A stretch of DNA of 64,000 bases from Mycobacteroides franklinii (GCF_002013895.1 NZ_MAFQ01000005.1:124001-188000), one strand, 5' to 3'; counted from the stretch's first letter, positions 53,201 through 63,036 are shown. Translations and numbers: made by a program. Notes: generated by a model from the sequence alone, not told the origin.

Positions 53201-56200
53201 ACCCGGCTCGGTCGCTGACCCATCATCCGCTGGTGCAGGTGATGTTCGCTTGGCAAAACGTCCCCGGGCAGATCGGTGATGCGCGCGGCGGGATGGCGCT
53301 GGCGGATCTGCAGCTCACCCAGCTGCCGCTGGATACGCACTCGGCTCGTATGGATCTGTCGTTCTCGTTGGCCGAGTCCTGGACGGAAGCGGGTGAGGCC
53401 GCGGGGATTTCGGGGACAGTCGAGTTCCGCACCGACGTGTTCGACGCGGGAAGTGTGCAGACCCTGATCGATCGGCTCTACCGGGTGCTCGAGACGATGA
53501 CATCCGATCCGGCCCGGCCTTTGTCGGCGATCCAGGTGTTGGACGTGGACGAGCTGGCGCAGTTGGACGAATGGGGTAATCGCGCGGAGTTGGCGCGACA
53601 CGTGGCCTCGGTGTCGATTCCCGCGTTGTTCGCTCGGCAGGTATCCCGCGTCCCCGCCGCGGTCGCGGTCAGCTTCGGCGACGGTCATATGTCGTACCAG
53701 GAATTGGATGAGTCATCGAACAGGCTGGCGCACCTGCTTATTGAATATGGAGTTGGTCCCGGCGAGCGGGTCGCGCTGCTGTTCCCGCGATCGATGGAGG
53801 CCGTCGTCGCGATCATGGGGGTACTCAAGACCGGCGCGGCCTACGTGCCCATTGACCCCACAGTGCCGGATGCGCGGCTGGAATTCGTGCTGTCCGATGC
53901 GGAGCCGGTCGTTGCGGTGACCACCACCGATCTGGCGGAGCGGTTGGACGGGTGTGGCGTGGTGGTTATCGATATCGATGATCAGGCTGTCAATGCGCGG
54001 CCCGCGAGCACCCCGCAGGCGGGCCTGACCGCCGACGACATCGCGTATCTGATCTACACCTCGGGTACCACCGGTGTGCCCAAAGGTGTTGCCATTCCGC
54101 ATCGGAACGTGACCCGTTTACTGCTGGCCCTCGACGATGCCCTGGAGTTGTCGGCAGGTCAGGTGTGGGCACAGAGTCATTCACTGGCCTTTGACTTCTC
54201 CGTGTGGGAGATCTTTGGCGCGCTCTTGCATGGTGGTCGGCTGGTGGTCGTGCCCGAAGCGGTAGTGCGGTCTCCCGAAGAGTTCCATGCCTTGCTGGTG
54301 GATGAGCAGGTCAATGTGTTGAGCCAGACGCCGTCGGCGTTCTACGCCCTGCAAACTGTGGACGCAATGGGCACCGAACACGCCGGTCAGCTCGGTATCG
54401 AGGTTGTGGTGTTCGGTGGGGAAGCCCTGGAGCCGCAGCGTTTGAAGCCGTGGTTGGACCGTCATCCGGTGATGCCCCGGTTGGTGAACATGTACGGGAT
54501 CACCGAGACAACGGTGCATGCCTCGTTCCGCGAGATCGTGGCCACCGATGTGGAGGGCTCGGTGAGTCCCATCGGTTCGCCGCTCGCTCACCTGGGGTTC
54601 TTCGTGCTCGACGGGTCCCTACACCCCGTACCCGCCGGTGTGATCGGCGAGTTGTATGTGGCCGGTGCGGGATTGGGCTATGGATATGTGGGCCGCACGG
54701 GTTTGACGGCCTCACGATTTGTGGCGTGCCCGTTCCTGGGCGCGGGTGCGGCGGGCCAACGGATGTATCGCACCGGCGATCTGGCGAGTTGGGGCATCGA
54801 TGGGCAACTGCAGTACGCGGGGCGTGCCGATGAACAGGTCAAGATCCGTGGACATCGCATCGAGCTGGGTGAGATTCATTCGGCGTTGACCGCTCTGCCA
54901 GGCGTCGAGCAGGCAGCGGTGATCGCGCGTGAGGACCGGCCCGGTGACAAGCGCCTGGTCGGCTACATCACCGGCGTCGCCGATGCGGGCAAGATCCGCG
55001 CCCAGCTGGCCGAGTGTCTCCCCAGCTACATGGTGCCGGCCGCGGTGGTCTCCTTGACGGCGTTGCCGTTGACGGTCAATGGGAAACTCGACAAGAAAGC
55101 TTTGCCTGCACCGGAATACACCGATATTGATCACTACCGGGCACCGGCCACCCTGGTGGAGGAAATACTGGCAGGCATCTATGCCCAAGTTTTGGGCCTG
55201 GAACGGGTCGGCGTCGACGATTCATTCTTCGACCTGGGGGGCGACAGCATTTCGGCGATCCAAGTGGTGTGGCGGGCCCACGGTGCCGGGTTGCTCGGGC
55301 GACCACGGGATATCTTCGTGCAGCAGACTGTCGCCCGGCTGGCGCGGGTGGTCAGGATGGCCGATAGCGCCGATGGCGTGATCGATGAGGGCATTGGCCC
55401 GATGATCGCGACCCCGATCATGCGGTGGCTGAAGGAAATTGAAGGCCCGATTGGCGAGTTCAATCAGACGGTGGTCCTGCAAGCGCCCACGGGTGTCACC
55501 GAGGCCGCGGTTGTCATCATGTTGCAGGCCCTGCTGGATAGGCATGCGATGCTGCGGCTGCGGGCCGCCGCCGATGACACCGGCGGATGGTCGTTGACGG
55601 TGCCCGAGCCGGGGACCGTCAACGCTGCTGAGTGTCTACAGACGGTCGACGTTCTGTCCGATGAGGCAGTGGTGGCGGCGCGGTCGCGGTTGAATCCAGC
55701 GGCCGGGATGATGCTGAGCGGACTATGGGTGACCTCGACAAGCCAGCTCGTGCTGATCGTCCACCATTTGGCGGTTGACGGAGTATCGTGGCGGATTCTC
55801 TTGGAGGACTTGACCATAGCGTCGACACAGCTCCGTGGGGGACAGGAGGTGTTGTTGCCGCCCGCGGGAACGTCGTTCCAGCGGTGGTCCGAACGGTTGG
55901 CCGAACATGCACGTCACCCGGATGTGGTCAGCCAGGCTGGTGCCTGGCGGCAGGTGGGGTCGATCGCTTCGAGCTTGGCGGCACCGCAGCCCGACGAGGA
56001 CACGTTCGCCACAGCCGGATACCTGACGGAATTTCTGGATGCCGAGACCACGCACATGTTGCTCGGCGAGGTGCCGGCTGCGTTCCATGCCGGTGTGCAC
56101 GAGATCCTGTTGATTGCCTTTGCGTTGGCCTGGGCGCAACACCTGGGGACCGGTGGCGCCCCGATCGCCATCGATGTGGAGGGCCACGGGCGCCAAGAGG

Positions 56201-58431
56201 AACTGACAGGTCGGGATGGAGCTGGCGATCGCAGTGTCGATCTGTCGCGCACGGTCGGTTGGTTCACCACCAAATATCCGGTGTCTTTGGCAGTCGGGGG
56301 GCTGCGTTGGACACAGGTGGTGGCCGGAGACGCGGCCCTGGGTGCGGTGATCAAGGAGGCCAAGGAACAACTGCGGGCTCTGCCCGACGGCCTGACCTAC
56401 GGTCTGCTGCGCTACCTCAACCCGGACGTGGATCTGCCGGAATCCGATCCGGCGATCGGATTCAACTATCTGGGCCGACTGGGCTCTCCGGCGGCCTACG
56501 CATCCGGAGATGTGTGGCGTTTCAGCCAGGATGGTCTGTCGTTGACCGGCGCTGCCGGGGCCATGCCCATCGCGCTGCCACACACCGTCGAACTCAACGC
56601 GGTGACCATCGACAGCGACACCGGGCCACACCTGAACGCCACCTGGACATGGGCGCCCACCGCGCTGGACCGCATGGCTGTCTCCCGGATCAACCGGCTG
56701 TGGTTCGACGCACTGGCGGGGATTTGCGCGCATGTGCGCAGGGGCGGGGGCGGATTGACCCCGTCGGATATCGTCCCGGCCAGGCTCAGCCAGCAGCAGA
56801 TTGACGGGTTGCAGAGTCGATTCCCGGTCGCCGATGTGTTGCCGCTGACCCCGTTACAGCAGGGGTTGCTCTTCCACGCCGGCATCGCGAACAGTTCCGG
56901 TGATGACGTGTACGCGGTGCAGTTCGATATCGCGCTGAGTGGCACGCTCGACGTGGACCGCCTGCGCGACGCGGTGCAGGCCGTGGTGGCCCGCCATCCT
57001 CACCTGGCGGCTCGTTTCAGTGACCAGTTCGAGCACCCACTACAGATCATCCCCGCCGAGCCTGTGGCACCCTGGAGCTACGTCGAACTATCCACCGCAG
57101 CAATGGATTGCGATGTCGAGGAACAGATCGAACAGATCTGTATCGTCGAACGCGCCGCCGTCTGTGATCTCGCCGAGGAGCCGGCGTTCCGGGCTGCACT
57201 GATCCGCGTCGCCGACGACAGCTACCGGTTCGTGCTCACGAACCATCACATCGTGCTCGACGGTTGGTCGATGCCTATTCTCATGCAGGAGATCTTCGCC
57301 TGCTACCACGGGGTGCGGCTGCCTGCGGCGACGTCGTATCGCAGCTTTGTCACCTGGCTTTCCGAACGAGATCACGACGCTGCCCATGCCGTGTGGCGTG
57401 CGGAGTTGGCCGGATTCGAGACGCCCATTCTCGTTGGCCCGCAGCAGAAGTTGCAGTTCGGTCGACGCAGCGTCGACCGGTTCCGGGTGCCGGCGAAAAC
57501 CACGAGGGCCCTTACGAAGTTGGCGCGTTCGCATCAGACCACTGTCAACATCGTGTTGCAGGGCGCGTGGGCATTGTTGTTGAGCTCGTTGACCGGTCAG
57601 GCTGATGTCGCGTTCGGTACGACGGTTTCGGGTCGTCCGGCCGAGGTGCTCGGTGCCGAATCAATGGTGGGTCTGCTGATCAACACCGTGCCGGTGCGGG
57701 CCACCTTTGCCCCGACCACCACCACGGTGGAGTTGTTGCGCCAGCTGCAAAGTGCCCACAACAACACCCTGGAACATCAGCACCTGGCGCTCAGTGACAT
57801 CCACCGCATCAGCGGCCAGGAAAGACTGTTCGACACCGTCTTCGTGTACGAGAACTACCCGACCGACACGGGTACGTCCTCTGATATCAACGGGTTGGCG
57901 ATCACCGGATTCAGCAGTCGCGACTACTACCACTATCCGATTGCCGTGCAGGCAGGGCCGGGTCGTGAGTTGGAACTTCGCGTCCAATACGACACGGATG
58001 TGTTCGATGCGGAAAGCATCGGGGAGTTGATCGAGCGGTTCAAGCAGGTGCTGATGGCCATGACCGCGCACCCCAATCGCCAGCTGTCGTCTCTGGATCT
58101 GGTGAATGGTGCTGGGCGAGACCGCTGGAGCGACTGGAGCAATCAGGCCGCGGTGCAGGCCAACGAAGTCCGCGATACCAACGGTGTCTATTGCCCCCCG
58201 GCCAGCTTGAATGAGCAGATCCTGTCCAGCATCTTCGCCCATGTGCTGGGCATGGATCGAGTCGGCGTCGACGAGTCTTTCTTCGATCTGGGCGGCAACT
58301 CGCTGGGGGCGATGCGTGTGGTCGCGGCGATCAACACGGCACTGGATGCCAATCTGACGATGTTGGCGTTGTTCGACGCGCCATCGGTGAGAAGCCTGGC
58401 ACAGCAGTTAGAAAACACCCCGGCGCGGTGA
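50269..58431 (+). CDS. NRPS, A-T of module 7, module 8 and terminal C-T
   Basis: A 2720-residue synthetase that starts directly with an adenylation domain. Domains, with approximate residues of the key motif: A7 (TSGTTG near 193), T7 (GGDS 582), C8 (HHIAADG 771), A8 (1263), T8 (1656), E8 ([11 protein letters not shown] 1832), C9 (HHIVLDG 2326), T9 (GGNS 2672). The C domain that should start module 7 is at the end of the preceding protein. A7 and A8 both read DFWSVGMVH by hand, a threonine code. C9 is followed by only some 30 linker residues and then T9: no A domain, and nothing after T9, so no thioesterase or reductase. GPL synthetase Mps2 ends in a reductase, so this differs. The GTG start overlaps the previous stop (GTGA). 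Confidence 0.95.
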   Translation: MTVKADATRRLLSMDLGDIDERAEWEEWGNRATLALPTTSVSIPELFAEQVVRDPEAVAVSFGDSAVTYRGLDEASNRLAHLLIAHGVGAGQRVALLFSRSVEAVVAIMGVLKTGAAYVPIDPSVPDARLQFVLSDAAPLVAVTTADLVDRLGGHELVIIDVGDVPTGADTAVRDGSLNVAAPRGDDVAYVIYTSGTTGAPKGVAIPHHNVTRLLEAIDADLELVPGQAWSQCHSLAFDFSVWEIFGALLHGGRLVVVSDSVVRSPDQFHTLLVDERVSVLSQTPSAFYALLSVDETRPQGEQLALEAVVFGGEALDPQRLSGWFRDHPDSPRLINMYGITETTVHASFREIAAADVDDAGSPIGVPLSHLAFAVLDEWLQPVSVDVVGELYVAGAGLGYGYLGRAPLNAARFVACPFGEPGTRMYRTGDLVSWSSDGQLQYLGRADEQVKIRGHRIELGEIQSVLNGLDGVGRAVVIAREDRPGDKRLVGYITGSADPVQLRAALADRLPPYMVPVAVVALPDLPLTVNGKLDKKALPAPEYQSIDQYRAPANPTEEILAGIYAQVLGLDRVGVDDSFFDLGGDSLLAMRLVAALNRSMDAGLEERAVFDAPTVAQLMLRIGGDEGRLEPLIAGERPAVMPLSYAQSRLWFIDQLHGPSAVYNLAVGLRLQGLLDVDALGVAFADVLDRHESLRTMFPSVDGVAQQLIVPAERAEFGWDVVDASEWPTGRLDTAVAESAQHSFDLSSEIPMRARLFRISEDDHVLVAVVHHIAADGWSITPLVADLGVAYASRCAGQAPDRKPLAVQYADYTLWQRAQLGDLEDSDSRISRQLAYWEDMLAGMPERLAIPTDRPYPLVADQHGSRVDVAWPPEMQQRVNRLARQHNATSFMVMQAALAVLFSKLSASSDVAVGFPIAGRRDPALDELIGFFVNTLVLRVDLAGDPTVADVLAQVRARSLGAFDNQDVPFEALVERLNPARSLTHHPLVQVMFAWQNVPGQIGDARGGMALADLQLTQLPLDTHSARMDLSFSLAESWTEAGEAAGISGTVEFRTDVFDAGSVQTLIDRLYRVLETMTSDPARPLSAIQVLDVDELAQLDEWGNRAELARHVASVSIPALFARQVSRVPAAVAVSFGDGHMSYQELDESSNRLAHLLIEYGVGPGERVALLFPRSMEAVVAIMGVLKTGAAYVPIDPTVPDARLEFVLSDAEPVVAVTTTDLAERLDGCGVVVIDIDDQAVNARPASTPQAGLTADDIAYLIYTSGTTGVPKGVAIPHRNVTRLLLALDDALELSAGQVWAQSHSLAFDFSVWEIFGALLHGGRLVVVPEAVVRSPEEFHALLVDEQVNVLSQTPSAFYALQTVDAMGTEHAGQLGIEVVVFGGEALEPQRLKPWLDRHPVMPRLVNMYGITETTVHASFREIVATDVEGSVSPIGSPLAHLGFFVLDGSLHPVPAGVIGELYVAGAGLGYGYVGRTGLTASRFVACPFLGAGAAGQRMYRTGDLASWGIDGQLQYAGRADEQVKIRGHRIELGEIHSALTALPGVEQAAVIAREDRPGDKRLVGYITGVADAGKIRAQLAECLPSYMVPAAVVSLTALPLTVNGKLDKKALPAPEYTDIDHYRAPATLVEEILAGIYAQVLGLERVGVDDSFFDLGGDSISAIQVVWRAHGAGLLGRPRDIFVQQTVARLARVVRMADSADGVIDEGIGPMIATPIMRWLKEIEGPIGEFNQTVVLQAPTGVTEAAVVIMLQALLDRHAMLRLRAAADDTGGWSLTVPEPGTVNAAECLQTVDVLSDEAVVAARSRLNPAAGMMLSGLWVTSTSQLVLIVHHLAVDGVSWRILLEDLTIASTQLRGGQEVLLPPAGTSFQRWSERLAEHARHPDVVSQAGAWRQVGSIASSLAAPQPDEDTFATAGYLTEFLDAETTHMLLGEVPAAFHAGVHEILLIAFALAWAQHLGTGGAPIAIDVEGHGRQEELTGRDGAGDRSVDLSRTVGWFTTKYPVSLAVGGLRWTQVVAGDAALGAVIKEAKEQLRALPDGLTYGLLRYLNPDVDLPESDPAIGFNYLGRLGSPAAYASGDVWRFSQDGLSLTGAAGAMPIALPHTVELNAVTIDSDTGPHLNATWTWAPTALDRMAVSRINRLWFDALAGICAHVRRGGGGLTPSDIVPARLSQQQIDGLQSRFPVADVLPLTPLQQGLLFHAGIANSSGDDVYAVQFDIALSGTLDVDRLRDAVQAVVARHPHLAARFSDQFEHPLQIIPAEPVAPWSYVELSTAAMDCDVEEQIEQICIVERAAVCDLAEEPAFRAALIRVADDSYRFVLTNHHIVLDGWSMPILMQEIFACYHGVRLPAATSYRSFVTWLSERDHDAAHAVWRAELAGFETPILVGPQQKLQFGRRSVDRFRVPAKTTRALTKLARSHQTTVNIVLQGAWALLLSSLTGQADVAFGTTVSGRPAEVLGAESMVGLLINTVPVRATFAPTTTTVELLRQLQSAHNNTLEHQHLALSDIHRISGQERLFDTVFVYENYPTDTGTSSDINGLAITGFSSRDYYHYPIAVQAGPGRELELRVQYDTDVFDAESIGELIERFKQVLMAMTAHPNRQLSSLDLVNGAGRDRWSDWSNQAAVQANEVRDTNGVYCPPASLNEQILSSIFAHVLGMDRVGVDESFFDLGGNSLGAMRVVAAINTALDANLTMLALFDAPSVRSLAQQLENTPAR
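50391..50733 (+). repeat. A7-domain copy of the 343-bp near-identical segment
   Basis: Partner of 27310-27652 in A1; see that entry for the comparison. Confidence 0.85.
57520..57820 (+). repeat. C9-domain copy of the 301-bp near-identical segment
   Basis: Partner of 31181-31481 in C2; see that entry for the comparison. Confidence 0.85.
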
Positions 58432-58445
58432 AGACTGGAGGATTC

Positions 58446-59120
58446 GTGAAAGCCGTTGCGAGAGTTCTCGCGTTCGGGCTCGTTGAGCTGGCCGTGTTCG
58501 GCTCGGTGCTGTTCCTGCTGGCCGGGACAATCCACTATTGGCAGGCATGGGCTTTTTTGGTGGTGTTCGCACTGTCGACCTGGATCCCCACCATATATTT
58601 GCAGCGGGCGGACCCCGCGGCGCACCAGCGGCGCAAGCGCGCGGGTCCGGCGGCGGAAACCCGAGTGCTGCAAAAGGTACTCATCGGCGGATGGTATTTC
58701 TCACTGGCGGCGATGGTCGTGATCAGCGCCCTCGACCATCGCTTTGGGTGGTCCTCGGTGCCCCTGGTGATCTGTGTGCTTGGCGACGTTTTGGTGGCGA
58801 TTGGGCTGGGTGTGACGAGCCTGGTGGTCATTCAGAACAGCTTCGCGGCCTCCACTGTTCGGGTGGAGGCGGGCCAGACCCTGGTTACCACCGGTTTGTA
58901 TGGGCTTGTGCGCCACCCGATGTACACCGGCAATGTCATCACCATCATCGGGTTTCCGCTGGCCCTCGGGTCGTACTGGGGTCTGGCATCCGTCGTGCCC
59001 GGCCTGCTCGTGCTCATCGTGCGCATCGTCGACGAGGAGAAGCTGCTCGTGGATCAGCTGGATGGATACCGCGCCTACACCCAGACCGCGCGCTATCGCC
59101 TGATGCCCTACATGTGGTGA
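58446..59120 (+). CDS. Membrane methyltransferase of the ICMT/PEMT type
   Basis: A 224-residue membrane protein of the isoprenylcysteine carboxyl methyltransferase/phospholipid methyltransferase family. There are about five hydrophobic segments (LVELAVFGSVLFLLAG, WAFLVVFALSTW, YFSLAAMVVISAL, LVICVLGDVLVAIGLG, IIGFPLALGSYWGL). The SAM-binding signature GLYGLVRHPMYTGN is followed by the C-terminal D-E-E...Y-R-A-Y. The start is GTG at 58446, with GGAGG 4 nt upstream; a GTG at 58428 overlapping the NRPS stop would add six residues. It is 14 bp from the NRPS gene and thus in the same operon. A role could be methyl-esterification of a free carboxylate of the released peptide, or lipid methylation; neither is shown. 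Confidence 0.85.
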   Translation: MKAVARVLAFGLVELAVFGSVLFLLAGTIHYWQAWAFLVVFALSTWIPTIYLQRADPAAHQRRKRAGPAAETRVLQKVLIGGWYFSLAAMVVISALDHRFGWSSVPLVICVLGDVLVAIGLGVTSLVVIQNSFAASTVRVEAGQTLVTTGLYGLVRHPMYTGNVITIIGFPLALGSYWGLASVVPGLLVLIVRIVDEEKLLVDQLDGYRAYTQTARYRLMPYMW

Positions 59121-59137
59121 CTGTCAGTCGTCGAGAG

Positions 59138-59590
59138 TCACGAAAACCATTGGGCGCGTAGGAACCCAGTCAGGAGAACCCCAAATCCGCCCACCTCGCC
59201 GAGGATGAGCAACACCATCGCCAGGTACATGCCGGCGCTGGGCTTTTCAAACTGATTGGTGGTATCGCGAAGTGCGCCGTGGGCGATGTAACTGGCGATG
59301 GCCGCGACGAAGAAGAAGACTAAGACCATTGCGGCGGTGAGGTTTACCCAGCTGGGCCACGCACTCAGTTCGACGAACACGGCCGTGAGTAAGGTCGCGA
59401 ACGAATAGAGCAATGCTGCCCGATGCGCGGTGTCGACATACGGGTGCGCGAGATGGTTGGGACTGGTGACCATCTGGCGGTACTTCCATACGCCAAGTAG
59501 CAACGAGAGTAGGAAGATGAGCCCCGCCGCGAGCAGCGTCACCGCGGTGTCGGAACTCACTACATATCCGGTTGTGGTCACCTTCGTCAT
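59138..59590 (-). CDS. Small four-helix membrane protein, function unknown
   Basis: A 150-residue protein with four predicted membrane segments: AVTLLAAGLIFLLSLLLGVW, ALLYSFATLLTAVFVELS, LTAAMVLVFFFVAAIASYIAHGA and YLAMVLLILGEVGGFGVLLTGFL. I recognise no catalytic motif. Its ATG overlaps the stop codon of the XRE-family regulator upstream (ATGA), so the two are translationally coupled and probably act together, the regulator controlling its own partner. It converges on the methyltransferase gene with 17 bp between the ends. Confidence 0.75.
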   Translation of the reverse strand: MTKVTTTGYVVSSDTAVTLLAAGLIFLLSLLLGVWKYRQMVTSPNHLAHPYVDTAHRAALLYSFATLLTAVFVELSAWPSWVNLTAAMVLVFFFVAAIASYIAHGALRDTTNQFEKPSAGMYLAMVLLILGEVGGFGVLLTGFLRAQWFS

Positions 59591-60462
59591 TCTGCCGTGG
59601 TCTCGGCCGCCTGTTCTCGCTGGGTGGCCGCCCAGCTGCCAAGAAGCTTGAGCCGTTCCGCTGTAGTGGAATTCGGCTCGGCAGTCATGACATACAGCAT
59701 GATCCCGGGATCTGCGGCCACGTCCATGCGCTCGTAGGTGAGGTCAAGTTGCCCGACCGCGGGGTGATGGAGTTTCTTGGGGCCGGTGCGGTGGAAGCGC
59801 ACGTCGTGTGCGCCCCAGCGCACGCGGAAATCGTCACTGCGGGTGGACAGTTCCCCGACGAGTTGAGTGAGCCCTTCGTCGTAGGGGTCTCGGCCCGCGG
59901 CGGTGCGCAGCATGGCCACGCAGTCGTCGGCATGCCGATCCCAGTTCAGGAAGAAGTCACGTGACGGCGTGGCCAGGAAGACGAACCGAGCTAGGTTCGC
60001 GGGGCGATCCTGCTGAGTGAACGCGTCGTGGTAGAGCGCTCGGCACAAGTCATTGGCAGCCAGGATGTCCAGGCGTTCATTGCTGACCCACGCGGGTGCG
60101 CCGACGACGGCATCGAGAATATGCAGGATGTTCGGCCGGACCTGATGCGCGGCGGGCCTGCGCGGGGTGCGGCGGGATGCCTGGGTTGACCGGGCCAGAT
60201 CGAAGAGATGTGCGCGCTCTGCCTCATCGAACTGGAGAACCCTGGCCACCGCACTCAGTATGGAGTCGGAAACGCCCGCCAGATTGCCTCGTTCCAACCG
60301 GGTGTAGTAATCGGCGCTGACCCCGGCGAGCAATGCCACCTCTTCGCGGCGCAGACCCGGCACGCGCCGCTGGGCTCCATACACGGGAATGCCCGCCTGC
60401 TGTGGGGTGATCCGGGCCCGGCGTGATGTCAGGAAGTCTCGGATCTCCGCACGCTTATCCAT
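59587..60462 (-). CDS. XRE-family regulator with MmyB-like ligand-binding domain
   Basis: A 291-residue regulator. The N-terminus holds an XRE helix-turn-helix with the characteristic GLRREEVALLAGVSADYYTRLERG (about residues 35-60). The remainder is the MmyB-like domain: VSNERLDILAANDLCRALY, then ARFVFLATPSRDFFLNWDRHADDCVAMLRTAAGRDPYD, and W-G-A-H-D-V-R near the C-terminus. Such proteins bind fatty-acid-like ligands in the solved relatives and often control a neighbouring oxidoreductase or membrane protein. The ATG at 60462 has GGAGG 4 nt upstream; longer versions to 60582 lack support. It is divergent from the hydrolase gene at 60613 and may control it. Confidence 0.9.
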   Translation of the reverse strand: MDKRAEIRDFLTSRRARITPQQAGIPVYGAQRRVPGLRREEVALLAGVSADYYTRLERGNLAGVSDSILSAVARVLQFDEAERAHLFDLARSTQASRRTPRRPAAHQVRPNILHILDAVVGAPAWVSNERLDILAANDLCRALYHDAFTQQDRPANLARFVFLATPSRDFFLNWDRHADDCVAMLRTAAGRDPYDEGLTQLVGELSTRSDDFRVRWGAHDVRFHRTGPKKLHHPAVGQLDLTYERMDVAADPGIMLYVMTAEPNSTTAERLKLLGSWAATQREQAAETTAE

Positions 60463-60612
60463 GCCCTCCACCGTAAGGCGAGTGTGCGGGTTCAAGGGGG
60501 GTTTGCCAGTACCGGGGTTGAGTCCGCCCTGGATGACGATCGTCGTTCGGTGTTGAGTGGCAAGCACAGATGGGGGAACCATCCGATCAACGTGACGAGA
60601 CGAGGAGTTCTT

Positions 60613-61530
60613 GTGAGCCCGGTTACTTTCCCGAATGGTCCAATCATTATGGCGGGCAATGTGTTCCTACCCCCTGACTTCGATGTCACAGGTAGTTATG
60701 CGGCGCTGGTGACGGTGCATCCCGGCGGTGGGGTCAAGGAACAAACCGCCGGTCTCTATGCGGCGAGACTGGCCGAGCACGGGTTTGTCACCCTGGCGTT
60801 CGACGCGTCCTATCAGGGTGAAAGTGGGGGAGATCCGCACCATCTCGAGGATCCGGACGCACGCGTCGAAGACATCCGGGCCGCTGTGGACTACCTGCAG
60901 TCCCTGGACTATGTGGACGGCGAGCGCATCGGTGTGTGGGGTATCTGTGCAGGTGGCGGATATGCCGTCACTGCCACCATGACTGATCACCGGATCAAGG
61001 CGCTCGGCACGGTGAGCGCCGCCAATATCGGTGCGTCATGGCGTCGTGGTTGGTACGGCACGGGAACCGATGCGGATGCGGTGGCGGTGCTCGATGCCGC
61101 GGCGCGCCAGCGCACCGCCGAGGCCGCTGGCGCAGATACCGCGTTTGCCGCCTATGTACCGGCGCACGTCGACGAAGACACGCCCCACGATCTGGCGCAG
61201 GCCAGTGAGTACTACCTGACGGCTCGCGCGCACCATCCCAACGCCGAGAACAAGTACGTGATGGCGAAGAGTCTGCCGAAGATCATCGCGTACGACGCCT
61301 TCCACCTTGTGGAGGAGCTCTTCACCGCCCCCGTCTTGATCGTTGCGGGTAGTGAGGCGGGATCATTGTGGGCGTCCACTGAGTTGCACGCGCGTGTCCG
61401 CAGTGACAAGAAACTGGTGGTCGTGGACGGTGCCACGCACATGGACTTCTACGACGTCCCGAAGTACGTCGATCTCGCTGTGGGGCAAGCTGTTCCGTTT
61501 TTCCGAACGAATTTGGCAAGGAAGGCATAA
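60613..61530 (+). CDS. Alpha/beta hydrolase, dienelactone-hydrolase-like, Cys nucleophile (first of pair)
   Basis: A 305-residue alpha/beta hydrolase. The nucleophile elbow is GVWGICAGGGYA with Cys112 where serine hydrolases have Ser, as in dienelactone hydrolases and the YcjY-like group. The oxyanion region HPGGGVKEQTAGLYA and the C-terminal GATHMDFYD with the probable catalytic His are present. The start is GTG at 60613 with GAGGAG 5 nt upstream; a frame starting at 60484 adds 43 unsupported residues. It is followed after 5 bp by a paralogue. The substrate is unknown. A link to the lipopeptide is possible but not indicated by position, as a separate regulator gene lies between. Confidence 0.85.
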   Translation: MSPVTFPNGPIIMAGNVFLPPDFDVTGSYAALVTVHPGGGVKEQTAGLYAARLAEHGFVTLAFDASYQGESGGDPHHLEDPDARVEDIRAAVDYLQSLDYVDGERIGVWGICAGGGYAVTATMTDHRIKALGTVSAANIGASWRRGWYGTGTDADAVAVLDAAARQRTAEAAGADTAFAAYVPAHVDEDTPHDLAQASEYYLTARAHHPNAENKYVMAKSLPKIIAYDAFHLVEELFTAPVLIVAGSEAGSLWASTELHARVRSDKKLVVVDGATHMDFYDVPKYVDLAVGQAVPFFRTNLARKA

Positions 61531-61535
61531 GCACC

Positions 61536-62471
61536 ATGGCACTGGACAAGATTGAGCACGTCGCGATCAAGACGCGGTATTGGGATATCGCAGCCGACAT
61601 CTACCTGCCACCGGGCTTCGACGAGTCCGCCACGTATCCGGCGATCGTCAGTGTGCATCCGATCGGTAGTTGCAAGGAGCAGACCTCCGGCAACATCTAC
61701 GGGACTGCTTTGGCGGATGAGGGCTTCGTCGTCATTGCCTTTGACGCCAGTTTCCAGGGTGCCAGCGGTGGCCAACCACGCTTCATCGAGGACCCGGCGC
61801 AGCGGGTCAAGGACATCAGCCACGTAGTCGACCATCTGGTGACGCTGCCGTATGTCGACCAGAATCGGATCGGCATCATCGGTGTCTGCGGCGGTGGTGC
61901 CTACTCGATCAATGCGGCGACCACCGAGCGCCGCATCAAGGCCGTTGCGTCCATCACCGGCGTGAATTTCGGCCGTCTGATGCACGAGGCCTTCTCTGGC
62001 TACGACCCGATCGGCACCCTCGAAGCCATTGCCGCGCAGCGCACCGCCGAGGCGCAGGGTGCAGCGCTCAAGGTCAACAACCTGTTGCCCGCCGATCCCG
62101 CCGATGCGCAGAAGCAGGGCATCACCGAGATCGACGTCGTGGAGGCCACCGAGTATTACCGCACCCCGCGCGGTGAGCAGCCGCACGGCGCGACCAGCTC
62201 GTTGTTCTCGCATCAGGCGGCTGCCGTGGGTTGGGATGCCTTCAACCGGCTGGAAGTTCTGCTGACGCAGCCGGTCGTGATTGTGGTCGGTGACAAGCCG
62301 GGTGCGTTCGGTGCCTACCGTGACGGTCTGGAGGCGTACCGCCGGGCGGCCTCCAAGAACAAGGAACTCGTCGTGGCCGAGGGCTGGTCGCACTACGACC
62401 TCTACGACAAGCCGGAGCCGGTGGCACTGGCGTTGGCCGGGGTGATCCCGTTCTTCAAGAAGCATCTATAG
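61536..62471 (+). CDS. Alpha/beta hydrolase, dienelactone-hydrolase-like, Cys nucleophile (second of pair)
   Basis: A 311-residue paralogue of the preceding protein. The elbow is GIIGVCGGGAYS with Cys118; the oxyanion region reads HPIGSCKEQTSGNIYG and the histidine motif WSHYDLYD. Shared segments with the first copy include F-D-A-S-x-Q-G and AAxQRTAEA. The short 5-bp spacing shows an operon. The family includes hydrolases of lactones and of xenobiotic esters. The pair probably has slightly different substrates. Confidence 0.87.
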   Translation: MALDKIEHVAIKTRYWDIAADIYLPPGFDESATYPAIVSVHPIGSCKEQTSGNIYGTALADEGFVVIAFDASFQGASGGQPRFIEDPAQRVKDISHVVDHLVTLPYVDQNRIGIIGVCGGGAYSINAATTERRIKAVASITGVNFGRLMHEAFSGYDPIGTLEAIAAQRTAEAQGAALKVNNLLPADPADAQKQGITEIDVVEATEYYRTPRGEQPHGATSSLFSHQAAAVGWDAFNRLEVLLTQPVVIVVGDKPGAFGAYRDGLEAYRRAASKNKELVVAEGWSHYDLYDKPEPVALALAGVIPFFKKHL

Positions 62472-62498
62472 GAGCAGCCGCCGGGGAATGATGTCGGC

Positions 62499-63020
62499 AT
62501 GGAATCCGTCCGCGCCGAGCGGGAGAAGCTAGTCCTCGCTCACTTCCATGATGAGGTGGAACAGGATTGGGATGCGGTGTTGGCCACCTTCCCGCATCCG
62601 CGATACGAGCTGATCCCGCTCGGTGTCGTGTACGACGGTCGCGACGAGGTGCGGCAGTACTACATCGACACCCGGATCGCCTTCCCGGACCAGCGCCACG
62701 AAATGATCCGGCTGCGCCACACCGATGACGCGGTGGTCTGCGAGTTCTATCTCCTGGGGACGCACAAGGGGCCATTCGGCGCGGTGCCCGCGACGGGCAG
62801 CAGCTTCAAGGTCCGCATGACCGCATACTTCATCTTCGACGGCACCACCCTGGTCTGCGAGCGCATCTATTGGGATGTGCTGACCATGATCAAGCAACTT
62901 CTTGGTGGCCTGAACTTCGCCAGTCCGGCCAGTTACTTGGTCTTGGCGAAGGCTTTGTGGGGCGTGCGGACGCTGTCGTCGGCCGTGTCCGGCGATGAGG
63001 TCCATCGCATTGCGGACTGA
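62499..63020 (+). CDS. SnoaL/NTF2-like protein
   Basis: A 173-residue protein with the fold signature of SnoaL/NTF2-like polyketide-cyclase-type proteins: an N-terminal helix (EREKLVLAHFHDEVEQDWDAVLATF), H-P-x-Y-E-L-I-P, a D-G-R-D-E-V-R-x-Y-Y helix, and the strands FYLLGTHKGPFGAVPATGSSFKVRMTAYFIFDG ending in ERIYWD. Known relatives are small cyclases, isomerases or binding proteins; the exact role cannot be set. It follows the hydrolase pair by 27 bp and probably belongs to the same operon. A C-terminal extension of about 40 residues is hydrophobic. It converges on the TetR gene. Confidence 0.78.
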   Translation: MESVRAEREKLVLAHFHDEVEQDWDAVLATFPHPRYELIPLGVVYDGRDEVRQYYIDTRIAFPDQRHEMIRLRHTDDAVVCEFYLLGTHKGPFGAVPATGSSFKVRMTAYFIFDGTTLVCERIYWDVLTMIKQLLGGLNFASPASYLVLAKALWGVRTLSSAVSGDEVHRIAD

Positions 63021-63036
63021 AGCACCGCGGCGACGG

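Noticed and set aside
25934..58431. Canonical GPL synthetases mps1/mps2
   Set aside because: The module count (eight against four), the C-T ending without a reductase and the predicted residues do not fit the lipotetrapeptide GPL.
25686..58431. Siderophore (mycobactin or exochelin) synthesis
   Set aside because: No salicylate gene, ornithine/lysine hydroxylase, formyltransferase or siderophore transporter is present, while GPL-type export and sugar genes are.
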